64,000 nucleotides of DNA from Mycolicibacter terrae (GCF_010727125.1 NZ_AP022564.1:3286001-3350000), one strand, 5' to 3'; shown: positions 33,969 through 43,108, numbered from the stretch's first letter. A program made the numbers and translations. Notes: a model not told the origin generated them from the sequence alone.

Positions 33969-34475
33969 GTGAAAGCCGCCGACCAGCAGCCCGGCTCCGA
34001 ACCGATCACATTGGCGCCCCGCGACCCCGACGAACCCACGATCACCCTCCGCCAGCCGCCGGGCTGGGAGTTCATGCCGGGCAACGACGAAACTCTCATC
34101 CGAGGCGTGCTCTACAACCAGGAGCTGCGCCGGCACGGCTTTACGCCCAACGCGGTGGTGACCTGCGAAGAACTCACCGGCCAGGTCGGACTTCCGTCGC
34201 AAGCCCTGGCCAAGGAGGGCGCCGCGGTCACCGACATCGTCGGCGAACTCGACACCGACGTCCCCGGAACGGTGTCGGGATTTGCGAGCAGAACGATCAC
34301 CTACAACCTGCAGGGCCGGCCCGCGACCGGCCTGATCGTCGCGGTGCAGAACGCCCAAGACCGGATCTGGGCGCTCACCGTCACCATCCAGACCACCTAC
34401 GCCGAGAACCCGCACTACATCGCCGCCAAGCAGCAGATCTTCGATTCGGTCGAAGTCCGCCTGCCCGACCGGTAA
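33969..34475 (+). CDS. LpqN/Mtc28-like protein without signal peptide
   Basis: 168 residues. TITLRQPPGWEFMPG followed by a beta-rich body ending AKQQIFDSVEVRLPD has the pattern of the LpqN/LpqT/Mtc28 family (PsbP/Mog1-like fold). Those proteins are normally lipoproteins or secreted, but here the start (GTG 33969, with AAAGGA ribosome site) gives a hydrophilic N-terminus with no lipobox. As last gene of the effector operon it could be a cytoplasmic effector-binding protein. Family assignment is by pattern and should be checked by profile search. Confidence 0.6.
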   Translation: MKAADQQPGSEPITLAPRDPDEPTITLRQPPGWEFMPGNDETLIRGVLYNQELRRHGFTPNAVVTCEELTGQVGLPSQALAKEGAAVTDIVGELDTDVPGTVSGFASRTITYNLQGRPATGLIVAVQNAQDRIWALTVTIQTTYAENPHYIAAKQQIFDSVEVRLPDR

Positions 34476-34501
34476 CGCAGCAGCCCTGCAACAATGCACC
34501 C

Positions 34502-35119
34502 ATGGTCGAGCAGAGCCTCTGGATGCAGAAAGTCGCCGCCGATCCCGGGCATTCGCAGTGGTACATCGAACGGTTCCGCGAAATGGCCCGCGCCGGTCAG
34601 GATTTGGGCGGTGAGGCTCGCTTCGTCGACGCACTGGCCTCCCGTGGCGCCCGCATCCTCGACGCCGGCTGCGGCCCGGGCCGGGTGGCCGGCCAGCTGG
34701 CCGCGGCCGGTCATGACGTGGTCGGTGTCGACGTGGACCCCGAGCTCATCGAGGCGGCCGGGCAGGATCACCCGGGGCCGCGCTATCTCGTCGCCGACCT
34801 GGCCGAACTCGACCTGCCCGCGCGCGGCGTCGCCGAACCGTTCGACGTGATCGTGTCGGCCGGCAACGTCATGACGTTCGTCGCACCGAGCACCCGTGTC
34901 GAGGTGCTGCGCCGGCTGCGCGCCCACTGCGCCGACGACGGGCGGACCGTGATCGGTTTCGGCGCCGACCGGGACTATGAGTTCGGCCAGTTCCTCGAGG
35001 ACGCGGCGACCGCGGGGTTCGCCACCGACCTGCTGCTGGGCACCTGGGATCTGAAGCCGTTCACCGATGATTCCGACTTCCTGGTCGCGGTGCTGCGCCC
35101 GGGTCAGCGCGAAGCCTGA
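34502..35119 (+). CDS. Class I SAM-dependent methyltransferase
   Basis: 205 residues. Motif I ILDAGCGPGRVAGQLAAAG, motif II VVGVDVDPELIEAA, then YLVADLAELDL and FDVIVSAGNVMTFV. Substrate unknown. It ends inside the 3' end of the convergent mrpG gene (16-bp overlap), and starts 26 bp after the LpqN-like gene, so it may be cotranscribed with the effector operon. Confidence 0.88.
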   Translation: MVEQSLWMQKVAADPGHSQWYIERFREMARAGQDLGGEARFVDALASRGARILDAGCGPGRVAGQLAAAGHDVVGVDVDPELIEAAGQDHPGPRYLVADLAELDLPARGVAEPFDVIVSAGNVMTFVAPSTRVEVLRRLRAHCADDGRTVIGFGADRDYEFGQFLEDAATAGFATDLLLGTWDLKPFTDDSDFLVAVLRPGQREA

Positions 35120-35451
35120 TCCTCGCCGGTGAGCTCGACCAACTGGTCGACGGCCAGCACCTCAGTCATGTCCTGCTCTTGGTAGGCCAGTCGGCCTACC
35201 CGGTGGGCGACAACCGGCGCGGTGATCAGGGTGAAGATGATGCTCACGGTCACCATCCCCGCGTCGTGGCTGCCGCGCAACCGGAACAATGCGGCGATCA
35301 GCACCAATATCAGCCCCAGTACCTGCGGTTTGGTGGCCGAGTGCATCCTGGCCAACGTGTCCGGGAAGCGCACGACCCCGATCGCCGCCGTCAGCGCCAG
35401 CACCGCCCCGGCGAGCCCCAGCAGACTGGCCGCCACGTCGAGGACGATCAT
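35104..35451 (-). CDS. mrpG: Mrp Na+(K+)/H+ antiporter subunit G
   Basis: 115 residues, three membrane helices, with the MrpG signature GVVRFPDTLARMHSATKPQVLGL. It is the last gene of the mrp operon. Its start overlaps the mrpF stop by four bases. The C-terminal tail is cytoplasmic and acidic. Confidence 0.94.
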   Translation of the reverse strand: MIVLDVAASLLGLAGAVLALTAAIGVVRFPDTLARMHSATKPQVLGLILVLIAALFRLRGSHDAGMVTVSIIFTLITAPVVAHRVGRLAYQEQDMTEVLAVDQLVELTGEDQASR

Positions 35452-35729
35452 GGCTGCCTCCCCGAGTCCAGCGCCGTGTCGGGCACCCGGAAGCGGGCCA
35501 CACTGACCGATCCGATGAATCCGACCAGCGCCAGCGCCGCGAGGCTGTACGTAGCGGTGGTGTCCCGGGTGACGGCGGCCCAAATGCCGATACCGCACAT
35601 CGTCATCGCGGCCAGGGTGTCCAGCGCCACCAGTCGGTCCAGCGTGCTGGGCCCGGCCAGCAGCCGATACATGGTGATGACCGCGGCTATCCCCAACAGC
35701 ACGCCAGCGGTGCCCCAGATCACGTTCAT
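35448..35729 (-). CDS. mrpF: Mrp antiporter subunit F
   Basis: 93 residues with three helices. RLLAGPSTLDRLVALDTLAAM is the MrpF signature. ATG 35729 was chosen because it overlaps the mrpE stop; an in-frame codon at 35753 would add eight residues. Confidence 0.92.
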   Translation of the reverse strand: MNVIWGTAGVLLGIAAVITMYRLLAGPSTLDRLVALDTLAAMTMCGIGIWAAVTRDTTATYSLAALALVGFIGSVSVARFRVPDTALDSGRQP

Positions 35730-36253
35730 GCGCTTCCTCCCACCGGCTGCCACTCGGAGTCGCGTTCAAAGGCGGCGATCAACAGTCGCTCCACTTGCGC
35801 AGCCTGGTGATAGAACCGCTCTACTGAACGCGCATTTCCGACATCGATCACGTGGCAATACAGGATGCGACGCACCTGGTCGATCTCCAGCACGATGGAT
35901 CCGGGAATCAGCGTGGTGATGCTGGACGCCAGCACCAGCACCAGATCGGATTTGATGTTCAGCGGCACCCGCAACACCCCGGTCTGCGGCGGGGGCCCGG
36001 GTTTGATCGCCAGCCACATCAACTGGACACTCGAGGCCACCAGGTACCAGCCGAACAGACCCAGTAGCTGCAGCACCGACCACGGATGCACCCGGCCCTG
36101 TACCGGCACCGGCGGCAACGGCAGCAGCACCATGATGACCACGGCGACCACTGCCCCGAGGACGATGTTGGGGACGGTGAAGCGGCCCCACAGCAGCGTC
36201 CAGATGGTGGCTAGGGCGCACACCGCAAAGATCCGCAGTGCGATCGACCTCAC
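35726..36253 (-). CDS. mrpE: Mrp antiporter subunit E
   Basis: 175 residues with N-terminal helices (IALRIFAVCALATIWTLLWG, IVLGAVVAVVIMVLLPL) and the family segment SDLVLVLASSITTLIPGSIVLEID, then a cytoplasmic tail. Coupled to mrpD and mrpF by 4-bp overlaps. Confidence 0.93.
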   Translation of the reverse strand: MRSIALRIFAVCALATIWTLLWGRFTVPNIVLGAVVAVVIMVLLPLPPVPVQGRVHPWSVLQLLGLFGWYLVASSVQLMWLAIKPGPPPQTGVLRVPLNIKSDLVLVLASSITTLIPGSIVLEIDQVRRILYCHVIDVGNARSVERFYHQAAQVERLLIAAFERDSEWQPVGGSA

Positions 36254-37848
36254 GGCACACCTCCGCTCAATACGGCCGAGATGTACTCGCCACGGTCGAG
36301 TACCTCGGCTGCAGCGCGTTCGGTGTAGCCGAAGATCGGGCCGGCCAGCACGGTGAAGGTCAGCCCCAGCACGATCAACGCGATCGTCGGCACCACCATC
36401 CCTAACGGCATCTTCCCGACATCCTCGCGGTCGTCGAAGGCGACCTCGGCGACATCGTCGAGCAGCACCGGCGGCGCGGCCCGCACCAGCTCACCGTCGG
36501 GGGCGTCGCTACGCAGGCGCCAGAACGCCTTGCTCCACACCCGCGCCAGCACGTACAACGTCAGCAGACTGGTCACCACCGCACCGCCCACCAGGAACCA
36601 GGCCAGCACCGACCCATCGTCGACACCGGCCTGGAGCACCGCCGTCTTGCCGATGAAACCCGAAAAAGGAGGAATGCCTCCAAGATTGAACGCCGGGACC
36701 AAGAACATGAAGGCCAGCACCGGGTTGGCGACCAAGCCGCCGAGCCGCTTCAGCGACGACGCCCCACCCTGACGTTCGATCAGTCCGGCCGCCAAGAACA
36801 ATGTCGTCATCACGATAATGTGGTGCATCACGTAGAAGATGGCGCCGGTCATGCCCAACTTGCTCGACAGCGCCACCCCGAACACCATGAAGCCGATATG
36901 GCTGACCAACGTGAATGACAAGATCCGCTTGATGTCGCTCTGCGCGATGGCGCCGAAGATACCGATCAGCATGGTGAGCAGCGCCCCGACCAGCAGCACC
37001 GAGTCCAAACCACCGTCGGGAAACAGCAGCGAATGCGCCCGGATGATCGCATAGACACCGACCTTGGTCAGGATGCCGGCGAACACGGCGGTGATCGGGG
37101 CGGGTGCCGTGGGATAGGAATCGGGCAACCAGGCCGACAGCGGGAAGACAGCGGCTTTGATGCCGAACGCCACCAGCAACACCGCGAACACCGCACTGCG
37201 GGTGCCGTCGGGCAGGCCGTTGGTGCGGGTAGCCAACTCAGCCAGGTTCAGCGTGCCCGTTGCGGCATAGACCAGCGCGATACCGAGCAGGAAGATCAAC
37301 GATGACACCATCGACACCATCACGTAGCCGATACCGGCTCGGATCCGTTCGGCGCTGGCACCGATCGTCAGCAACACGAAGCTCGCGGCCAACAGCATCT
37401 CGAACCCGACGAAGAGGTTGAACAGGTCGCCCGCCAGAAACGCCAGGGAGACACCGGCGGACAGCGTCAGATACGTGGGCAGGAAGATCGACACCGGCTG
37501 GCGATCGTCACCGTCGCGGACCCCTTGGCCGATGGCGTAGATGATCACCGCCAGCAGCACGACCGCCGACACGATCAGCATCAGCGCCGATAACCGATCG
37601 ACCACCAAGGTGATGCCGAGCGGCCCGCGTCCGCCCTCGGTCGGACCCCAGCCGCCGACGTGCAAAGCCAAGGTGCCCTCTCGGTCGGAGAGAAACAGCA
37701 ACGCAGCGGTCACCGCGACGTCTCCCGCCAGCACACCGATGGTGATCGGCTGTTGCAACTTGGGTCGCCGGCCGACGATGAGGGTCAGCGCAGCGCCCAG
37801 CGTGGGCAACAGCACCGGAAGCGGGACCAGGACAGTAGCGATACTCAC
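36250..37848 (-). CDS. mrpD: Mrp antiporter subunit D (proton-translocating)
   Basis: 532 residues with about 14 membrane helices, homologous to NuoN/M. GFEMLLAASFVLL and FPLSAWLPDSYPTAPAPITAVFAGILTKVGVYAIIR hold the conserved Glu and Lys of the proton path. With MrpA it performs ion exchange across the membrane. It overlaps mrpC and mrpE by four bases on each side. Confidence 0.95.
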   Translation of the reverse strand: MSIATVLVPLPVLLPTLGAALTLIVGRRPKLQQPITIGVLAGDVAVTAALLFLSDREGTLALHVGGWGPTEGGRGPLGITLVVDRLSALMLIVSAVVLLAVIIYAIGQGVRDGDDRQPVSIFLPTYLTLSAGVSLAFLAGDLFNLFVGFEMLLAASFVLLTIGASAERIRAGIGYVMVSMVSSLIFLLGIALVYAATGTLNLAELATRTNGLPDGTRSAVFAVLLVAFGIKAAVFPLSAWLPDSYPTAPAPITAVFAGILTKVGVYAIIRAHSLLFPDGGLDSVLLVGALLTMLIGIFGAIAQSDIKRILSFTLVSHIGFMVFGVALSSKLGMTGAIFYVMHHIIVMTTLFLAAGLIERQGGASSLKRLGGLVANPVLAFMFLVPAFNLGGIPPFSGFIGKTAVLQAGVDDGSVLAWFLVGGAVVTSLLTLYVLARVWSKAFWRLRSDAPDGELVRAAPPVLLDDVAEVAFDDREDVGKMPLGMVVPTIALIVLGLTFTVLAGPIFGYTERAAAEVLDRGEYISAVLSGGVP

Positions 37849-38309
37849 CGGGAAACCCCGCTTTCGGCGACGGTGCTTTCCACGACGGCGTCCAATTCGC
37901 CGGGCGCCGCCGGTTCACTGTCGTCGGCCTCAGCGGCGATGATCTCCTCGTCGGAGAGCTGGGACAGCCGAGTCGCCTCTTCGTCGTCGCCGATGTCGTC
38001 TTCGGTGGTCAGGTGGTAGGAGCGGTAGATCAGCGCCAGCACGAACGCGCCGATGCCCATGGTGATGACGATGGCCGTCAGCACCATGGCCTGGGCCAGC
38101 GGGTCCGCGTCGGTCTCCATACCCTCGGTGCTGTTGTAGATCGGTGGGCTGCCGCCCGGCCCGGACACATCGATGATCAACAGATTGATGGCATTGCCGA
38201 CCATCATCAGGCCCAGCAGCGCTCGGGTGAGGTTGCGCTCCAGCAGCATGTACACCCCGCAGGCGGTGAGCCCGGCGGCCATCAGCAACGGGACCAGATG
38301 TGCGGTCAT
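37845..38309 (-). CDS. mrpC: Mrp antiporter subunit C
   Basis: 154 residues, NuoK-like with three helices (GVYMLLERNLTRALLGLMMVGNAINLLIID) followed by an extended acidic cytoplasmic tail that is longer than usual. Overlaps mrpA and mrpD by four bases. Confidence 0.93.
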   Translation of the reverse strand: MTAHLVPLLMAAGLTACGVYMLLERNLTRALLGLMMVGNAINLLIIDVSGPGGSPPIYNSTEGMETDADPLAQAMVLTAIVITMGIGAFVLALIYRSYHLTTEDDIGDDEEATRLSQLSDEEIIAAEADDSEPAAPGELDAVVESTVAESGVSR

Positions 38310-41209
38310 GGTGCCCTCACCACCGAGCGCTGCGCGGGCCGTTGCAGCTCGGCCACCTGATCCAGTCGGGCGCCGAGACTGCGCAGGACGTCGAGCACCA
38401 TGCCGACCACGACCAAATACACCCCCAGATCGAAGAACAACGAACTCACCAGTTTCACCTGACCCAGGACCGGCAGGGTGAAGGTAAACGCCGCGGACGA
38501 CAGCACCGGCGCACCGACGAACAGCGACGCCAAGGCCGTGCCCCCGACCAGGCTCAGGCCGACGCCCAGGATCTTTCCGGAGTCCAGCGGCAGCGTCTCG
38601 CCGAGTTCGTATCGCCCGCCCGCCACATAGCGCAGCGCCAGTGCCAGTCCGGCGGCCAACCCGCCGGCGAAGCCCCCGCCCGGGTTATTGTGCCCGGCGA
38701 ACAGGAAATAGACCGAAACCACCATGATCAGCGGGAAGATGACCCGGCTCGCGACCTCCAACACCAGCGATCGCTGATCGGGGTCGTAGTAGGCACTGCC
38801 GCGCAGCCAGGTGGTAGACCCGACCGCGGGGCTGTACGGGGTGGCGATTCCCGGGTCCATCCGATGGGCATCGGGATCGGCGGTCCGTGGCGCACGGCCG
38901 AATCGGCGGGTTCGGAACACCATCGAGGCCACGCCGGTGGCGGCCACCAGCAAGACCGAGATCTCCCCGAGGGTGTCCCAGGCCCGGATATCGACCAGGA
39001 TCACGTTGACGGTGTTGGCACCATACCCGCGAAGATAGGCCGCCTCGGGCAACAGGCCGGCAACACCCTCGCCGGTACGGGCCGCCATCGCGAAGGCCCC
39101 GAGCACAGCGACGCTGGCGCCGACCATGATGGACAGCACCGCACGCGACAGCCGGTTCGTTTCCATCGTCGGACGCGCCGTCTCCGCCGGCAGCGTCCGC
39201 AGCACCAGCACGAAGATCACCACGGTCACGGTCTCGACGAGCAGCTGGGTCAATGCCAGGTCGGGCGCGCCGTGGAATGCGAACGCCACGGCGCAGCCGT
39301 ACCCGGTCACCCCGACCATCAGAACCGCGGACAACCGGTTGCGAGCCAGCGTGGCGCCGACCCCGCCGGCGACTACCAGCACTGCGACGGTGAGCTGCAG
39401 CGGCGTATCCCACAGCTGCAGATCGACCCGGTCACGAGCACCCAGCATCAGTGCGCCCAGCGGCAGCAGGATCAACGTCGCGAAGATCACTGCCTGGTTG
39501 AACGGCAGTGAGCCGCGCTGGGTGAGGGCGGTCAACCGCACCGCAGCCACGTCGAGCAGCCGGAGGGACTCGTCGTACAGTTCATCGGCCTTGCCGAGCG
39601 GCAGTCGGCGCAACCGGGACAGTTGCAGTGGGCCGCGCGCGAGGAAGATGCCGGCGCCGACGGCTAGCACCGTCGCCGACAGGAATACCGGTAGCCCCGG
39701 ACCGTGCCACAGCGCCAGGTGGTAGTCCGCGCCGTCGGGCACGGTGTCGGAGTACCGGTGCAACACGGAGTCGAGCCCCAGCGGCCACAGCCCCAAGACC
39801 AGGCTCGTGACGGCCAACACCGCCGGCGCTGCCATGAACGCGACGGTCGGCGAGTGCAGTTCAGCGACATGGGTACTGGGCTCGGACCGGCCCTTCCCGG
39901 CGAAACCGCCCCACACAAACCGCGCGCTGTAGATCACGGTGAACATCGAGGCGAGCACAGCCGCACCCAGCACGTAGGGAATGGAGGCCCCCAGAGTCGG
40001 CGCCTGGGCCTCGGTCCCGAAGATGGTCTCCTTGGCGATGAATCCCACGAACGGCGGTACCCCGGCCATGCTGGCGGCGGCCGCCGCGGCGACCAGGAAC
40101 AGTCCCGGACTGCGGCGCCCCAACCCGGCCAACTCGCGTAGATCACGGGTGCCGGTAGCGTGGTCGATGATCCCCACCACCATGAACAGGGCCGCCTTCG
40201 CGGCCGCATGCGCACACATCGCGGTCAGGCCGGCCAGCATCAGATCGTTTCCGCCGGCGCCGACCAACACGATCATCAGCCCCAGCTGGCTGACCGTGCT
40301 GTACGCCAGCACCAGCTTCAAGTCGTACTCGCGAATCGCACGCCAGCCCGCCAACAGGGCGGTGGCCAGGCCCAGGACCACCACCGTGGGGCGCCATCCC
40401 GGTGAGTCGGCGAACCCTGGTGTCAACCGCGCCACCAGGTAGATGCCGGCCTTGACCATCGCCGCGGCGTGCAGATAGGCGCTGACCGGTGTCGGCGCCG
40501 CCATCGCGCCCGGCAGCCAGAAGTGCAGCGGCATGATCGCCGACTTGCTCAGCGCGCCGACCAGGACCAGCAGCACACCGACGGTGACCACCGTGCCGGA
40601 CGGCGGACTCGCCACCAGCTCCGAGAGCAGGTAGGTGCCCGCCGTCTCGCCGAGCATGATGATGCCGACCAGCATCGCCAGGCCACCCGCGGTGGTCACC
40701 ACCAACGCCTGGATGGCGGCGCGGCGGTTGACGGCACGTTCGGCGTAGTGACCGACCAGCAGGAACGACAACACCGTGGTCAGTTCCCAGAACACGTACA
40801 GCGCCAGCATGTTGTCGGCGACCATCAGCCCGAACATGGAGCCGGCGAATCCGATCATCTTCGCGGCGAAGCTGGGCAGCCGCGGGTCGAGATCGGTGTG
40901 CGGGCTGACCGGACGGAAGTACTCGGCGCAGTAGAACAGCACCAGAGCGCCGATCCCCAATGCCAGCGCACTCATGATCGCCGCCAGCGAGTCGAAGCGC
41001 AGGTCGATGTTCATCGACAGCCCGGGCACCCACGACACCGTCGTTCGGTGATCGTCGGCCGGCCCCGCGGGCCAGTTCGCCACCACCCACACCAGCGATA
41101 CCAGCGGAATCAAGCCCAGGGGATAGAACGCCGCCCGGCCCCATCTGCGCACCAACAGCGGTGCGATAACCGCGCCGACAGTATGGGCAAGCAGTATCGC
41201 TAGCATCAC
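38306..41209 (-). CDS. mrpA: Mrp antiporter subunit A fused to subunit B
   Basis: 967 residues. The N-terminal two thirds are a NuoL-like subunit (FWELTTVLSFLLVGHY, PLHFWLPGAMAAPTPVSAYLHAAAMVKAGIYLVARL) with the catalytic Glu/Lys/His path. The C-terminal part contains the DUF4040/MrpB region (LPLIMVVSVYFLFAGHNNPGGGFAGGLAAGLAL), so mrpB is fused as in many actinobacteria. First gene of the operon. It would give Na+/K+ and pH tolerance. A NuoL/complex I reading is excluded by the presence of MrpE-G and the absence of Nuo peripheral subunits. Confidence 0.95.
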   Translation of the reverse strand: MMLAILLAHTVGAVIAPLLVRRWGRAAFYPLGLIPLVSLVWVVANWPAGPADDHRTTVSWVPGLSMNIDLRFDSLAAIMSALALGIGALVLFYCAEYFRPVSPHTDLDPRLPSFAAKMIGFAGSMFGLMVADNMLALYVFWELTTVLSFLLVGHYAERAVNRRAAIQALVVTTAGGLAMLVGIIMLGETAGTYLLSELVASPPSGTVVTVGVLLVLVGALSKSAIMPLHFWLPGAMAAPTPVSAYLHAAAMVKAGIYLVARLTPGFADSPGWRPTVVVLGLATALLAGWRAIREYDLKLVLAYSTVSQLGLMIVLVGAGGNDLMLAGLTAMCAHAAAKAALFMVVGIIDHATGTRDLRELAGLGRRSPGLFLVAAAAAASMAGVPPFVGFIAKETIFGTEAQAPTLGASIPYVLGAAVLASMFTVIYSARFVWGGFAGKGRSEPSTHVAELHSPTVAFMAAPAVLAVTSLVLGLWPLGLDSVLHRYSDTVPDGADYHLALWHGPGLPVFLSATVLAVGAGIFLARGPLQLSRLRRLPLGKADELYDESLRLLDVAAVRLTALTQRGSLPFNQAVIFATLILLPLGALMLGARDRVDLQLWDTPLQLTVAVLVVAGGVGATLARNRLSAVLMVGVTGYGCAVAFAFHGAPDLALTQLLVETVTVVIFVLVLRTLPAETARPTMETNRLSRAVLSIMVGASVAVLGAFAMAARTGEGVAGLLPEAAYLRGYGANTVNVILVDIRAWDTLGEISVLLVAATGVASMVFRTRRFGRAPRTADPDAHRMDPGIATPYSPAVGSTTWLRGSAYYDPDQRSLVLEVASRVIFPLIMVVSVYFLFAGHNNPGGGFAGGLAAGLALALRYVAGGRYELGETLPLDSGKILGVGLSLVGGTALASLFVGAPVLSSAAFTFTLPVLGQVKLVSSLFFDLGVYLVVVGMVLDVLRSLGARLDQVAELQRPAQRSVVRAP

Positions 41210-41242
41210 GCTCCACGGGACAAATTGATCCCGGCAACGGAA

Positions 41243-41413
41243 TCAGTTCTGGTACGACACGTCGGACACCTGAGCGGCGCCGGACAGCGCCGCAACCGGC
41301 CGCGGCGACGACAGGCGCATCGAGTCCAGCTCAAACGTACCCTGAATCGCCAGCCGCAACTGATTCCAGTTTTCGTGAAAATGCGGCTGAGCGCCATGGA
41401 ATACAACACCCAT
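41243..41413 (-). CDS. 56-residue small ORF between the response regulator and mrpA
   Basis: ATG 41413 to TGA 41243 on the minus strand. The peptide has a plausible amino-acid mix (HENWNQLRLAIQGTFELDSM then VAALSGAAQV) and mostly GC-ending codons in its second half, unlike random antisense frames here. It lies between the regulator stop and mrpA, on the same strand. There is no good ribosome site. No family is known to me. It may be a genuine small protein or chance. Confidence 0.35.
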   Translation of the reverse strand: MGVVFHGAQPHFHENWNQLRLAIQGTFELDSMRLSSPRPVAALSGAAQVSDVSYQN

Positions 41414-41435
41414 TCGGCGGGGGGGCGAACCCTCA

Positions 41436-42092
41436 TCAGGCCTCGATCAGGCCAGCTCTGATTGCGTAACGGGTGAGCGCCAACCGGTCGCGAAGGCCGA
41501 GCTTCTGCAAGGTGTTCGTCCGGTGGCGGTCGACCGTCTTGGCGCTGATACCGAGTGTCTTGGCGATCTCGCGCGCCGAAAGGCCTTCGGCGATCAGCTT
41601 CAGCACCTCCTCTTCGCGCGGGGTGAGGATGTTGTCCGGCAAGTCCTCCCCGTGCCGATTGCGGTGCAGGTAGTCCCGGATCAGTGCGGTCACCGCACCG
41701 GCGTACAGAAACGGCTCGCCGCGCATCGTCGCCCGGCAGGCTTCTAGCAGGTCGCGGTCCGCCACGGATTTCAGCACGTAGCCGGATGCGCCCGCCTTGA
41801 GGGCTTCGAAGAAGTACTGCTCGTTGTCGTGCATCGACAGCATCAGCACCCGCACATGGGGATGGCTGCGGTTGATCTCGCGCGCGGCCTGCAGTCCGGT
41901 CATCCGCGGCATCGCAATGTCGAGGATGGCCAGATCGACCGGAGTGTTCTGTAGGGCCGCCAGCGCTTCGGAGCCGTCGGCCGCCTCGGCCACCACGCAC
42001 AGGTCGGGTTCGGCATCCAGGATCATCCGTAGCCCGCTGCGCACCAAGGCGTGGTCGTCGGCGAGCATGATCCGCGCCGGCTGTACCGCCAT
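41436..42092 (-). CDS. NarL/FixJ-type response regulator
   Basis: 218 residues. Receiver domain with acidic pocket ADD (11-13), phosphorylation site D58 (ILDIAMPRMTG) and VLKS lysine, then a LuxR-type helix-turn-helix: LTPREEEVLKLIAEGLSAREIAKTLGISAKTVDRHR. ATG 42092 overlaps the kinase stop (ATGA). It lies next to the mrp operon on the same strand and may control it. Confidence 0.93.
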   Translation of the reverse strand: MAVQPARIMLADDHALVRSGLRMILDAEPDLCVVAEAADGSEALAALQNTPVDLAILDIAMPRMTGLQAAREINRSHPHVRVLMLSMHDNEQYFFEALKAGASGYVLKSVADRDLLEACRATMRGEPFLYAGAVTALIRDYLHRNRHGEDLPDNILTPREEEVLKLIAEGLSAREIAKTLGISAKTVDRHRTNTLQKLGLRDRLALTRYAIRAGLIEA

Positions 42093-43108
42093 CACCGGTC
42101 TCCCGCACTCAGTCGGGCCGGCACCGTCAGCCGGACTTCGGTCCCCTCGTTGCTCGGGGAGGTGACCGTCAGGCTGGCCTGCACCAGCAGGGCACGTTCC
42201 CGCATTCCGGTGATCCCAGCGCCTTCGGCACTGACCCCGCCCTTGCCGTTGTCGGCGATCCGCAGCGTGAGCTTTGATGCGGCATCGATGTGCAGGTCCA
42301 GCCAAGCTTTCTGCGCTTCGGAATGGCGGGCGATATTGGTCAGGCTCTCCTGCGCGATGCGATAGCAGACCAGGCTGACGTCGGGGCTCAGCTGGTCGGC
42401 GTACGAGCTGATCTGTTTGACGACGTCGATGCCGGTCGCCTGGGTGAATTGGTTGCACAACGCCTGCAGTGCGCTGCGCAACCCGAGGTCTTCCAGCGCA
42501 TCCGGGCGCAGCCGGCGAGCGATGCTGCGCACCTCGTCCAGACTGGCCCGCACGATCTCCTGCGCGTCCCCCAGGTCGCCGCGGATCTCCGCGGGTGCGG
42601 CGTCCACCGCCCGCTTGAGCGTGAGCAGAGCGACGGTGAGGGTCTGGCCGATCTGGTCGTGCAACTCCCTGGCGATGCGCTGCCGCTCGTTCTCCTGCAC
42701 GGTCAGCACCGACGCGTTGGACGAGGCCCGCTCCGTTTCCAGCCGGTCCAGCATGCCGTTGAAGGATTCGATGAGGTGATGCAGGTCGCCGGCGCCCGGG
42801 TCGTGCACGCGATCACTGGGATGGGGCGGATCGACTCGCCGCATTGACGCGGCGAGCCGATCCAGGGGGGCAAGACTCGATCGCAGCAGCAGGGCGTTGG
42901 CGCCCACCACGATGGCCAGCCCGATGAGAAGAACCGGGATCTCGGCCGCTCGAACGGGCCCCGAAACGGTCGCCGGCGACATGGCCAGCACCAGCGTGCC
43001 CAACGTGAAAACCAGCCCATTGATCAGCACGACCCGGCGAAACAACCCACGCGCAGGGGGGTGCGCCCGCCGTCGAAACCTGTCGACGACCGCTGTCCAA
43101 CGGTGCAT
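42092..43108 (-). CDS. NarX-type sensor histidine kinase
   Basis: 338 residues from ATG 43108. Two N-terminal helices (RVVLINGLVFTLGTLVLAM and PVLLIGLAIVVGANALLL) flank a very short extracytoplasmic loop of about 15 residues, so the signal is probably sensed in or at the membrane. Then a HAMP-like segment, HisKA_3 with RIARELHDQIGQTLTVALLTLKRA (phospho-His), and HATPase with ESLTNIARHSEA and ADNGKGG. An upstream in-frame codon (43258) would add 50 residues of poor composition. Confidence 0.92.
   Translation of the reverse strand: MHRWTAVVDRFRRRAHPPARGLFRRVVLINGLVFTLGTLVLAMSPATVSGPVRAAEIPVLLIGLAIVVGANALLLRSSLAPLDRLAASMRRVDPPHPSDRVHDPGAGDLHHLIESFNGMLDRLETERASSNASVLTVQENERQRIARELHDQIGQTLTVALLTLKRAVDAAPAEIRGDLGDAQEIVRASLDEVRSIARRLRPDALEDLGLRSALQALCNQFTQATGIDVVKQISSYADQLSPDVSLVCYRIAQESLTNIARHSEAQKAWLDLHIDAASKLTLRIADNGKGGVSAEGAGITGMRERALLVQASLTVTSPSNEGTEVRLTVPARLSAGDR

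Noticed and set aside
36250-41209. Complex I (nuo) subunits
   Set aside because: NuoL/N/K-like proteins occur together with MrpE, F and G and without peripheral subunits, so this is an Mrp antiporter.
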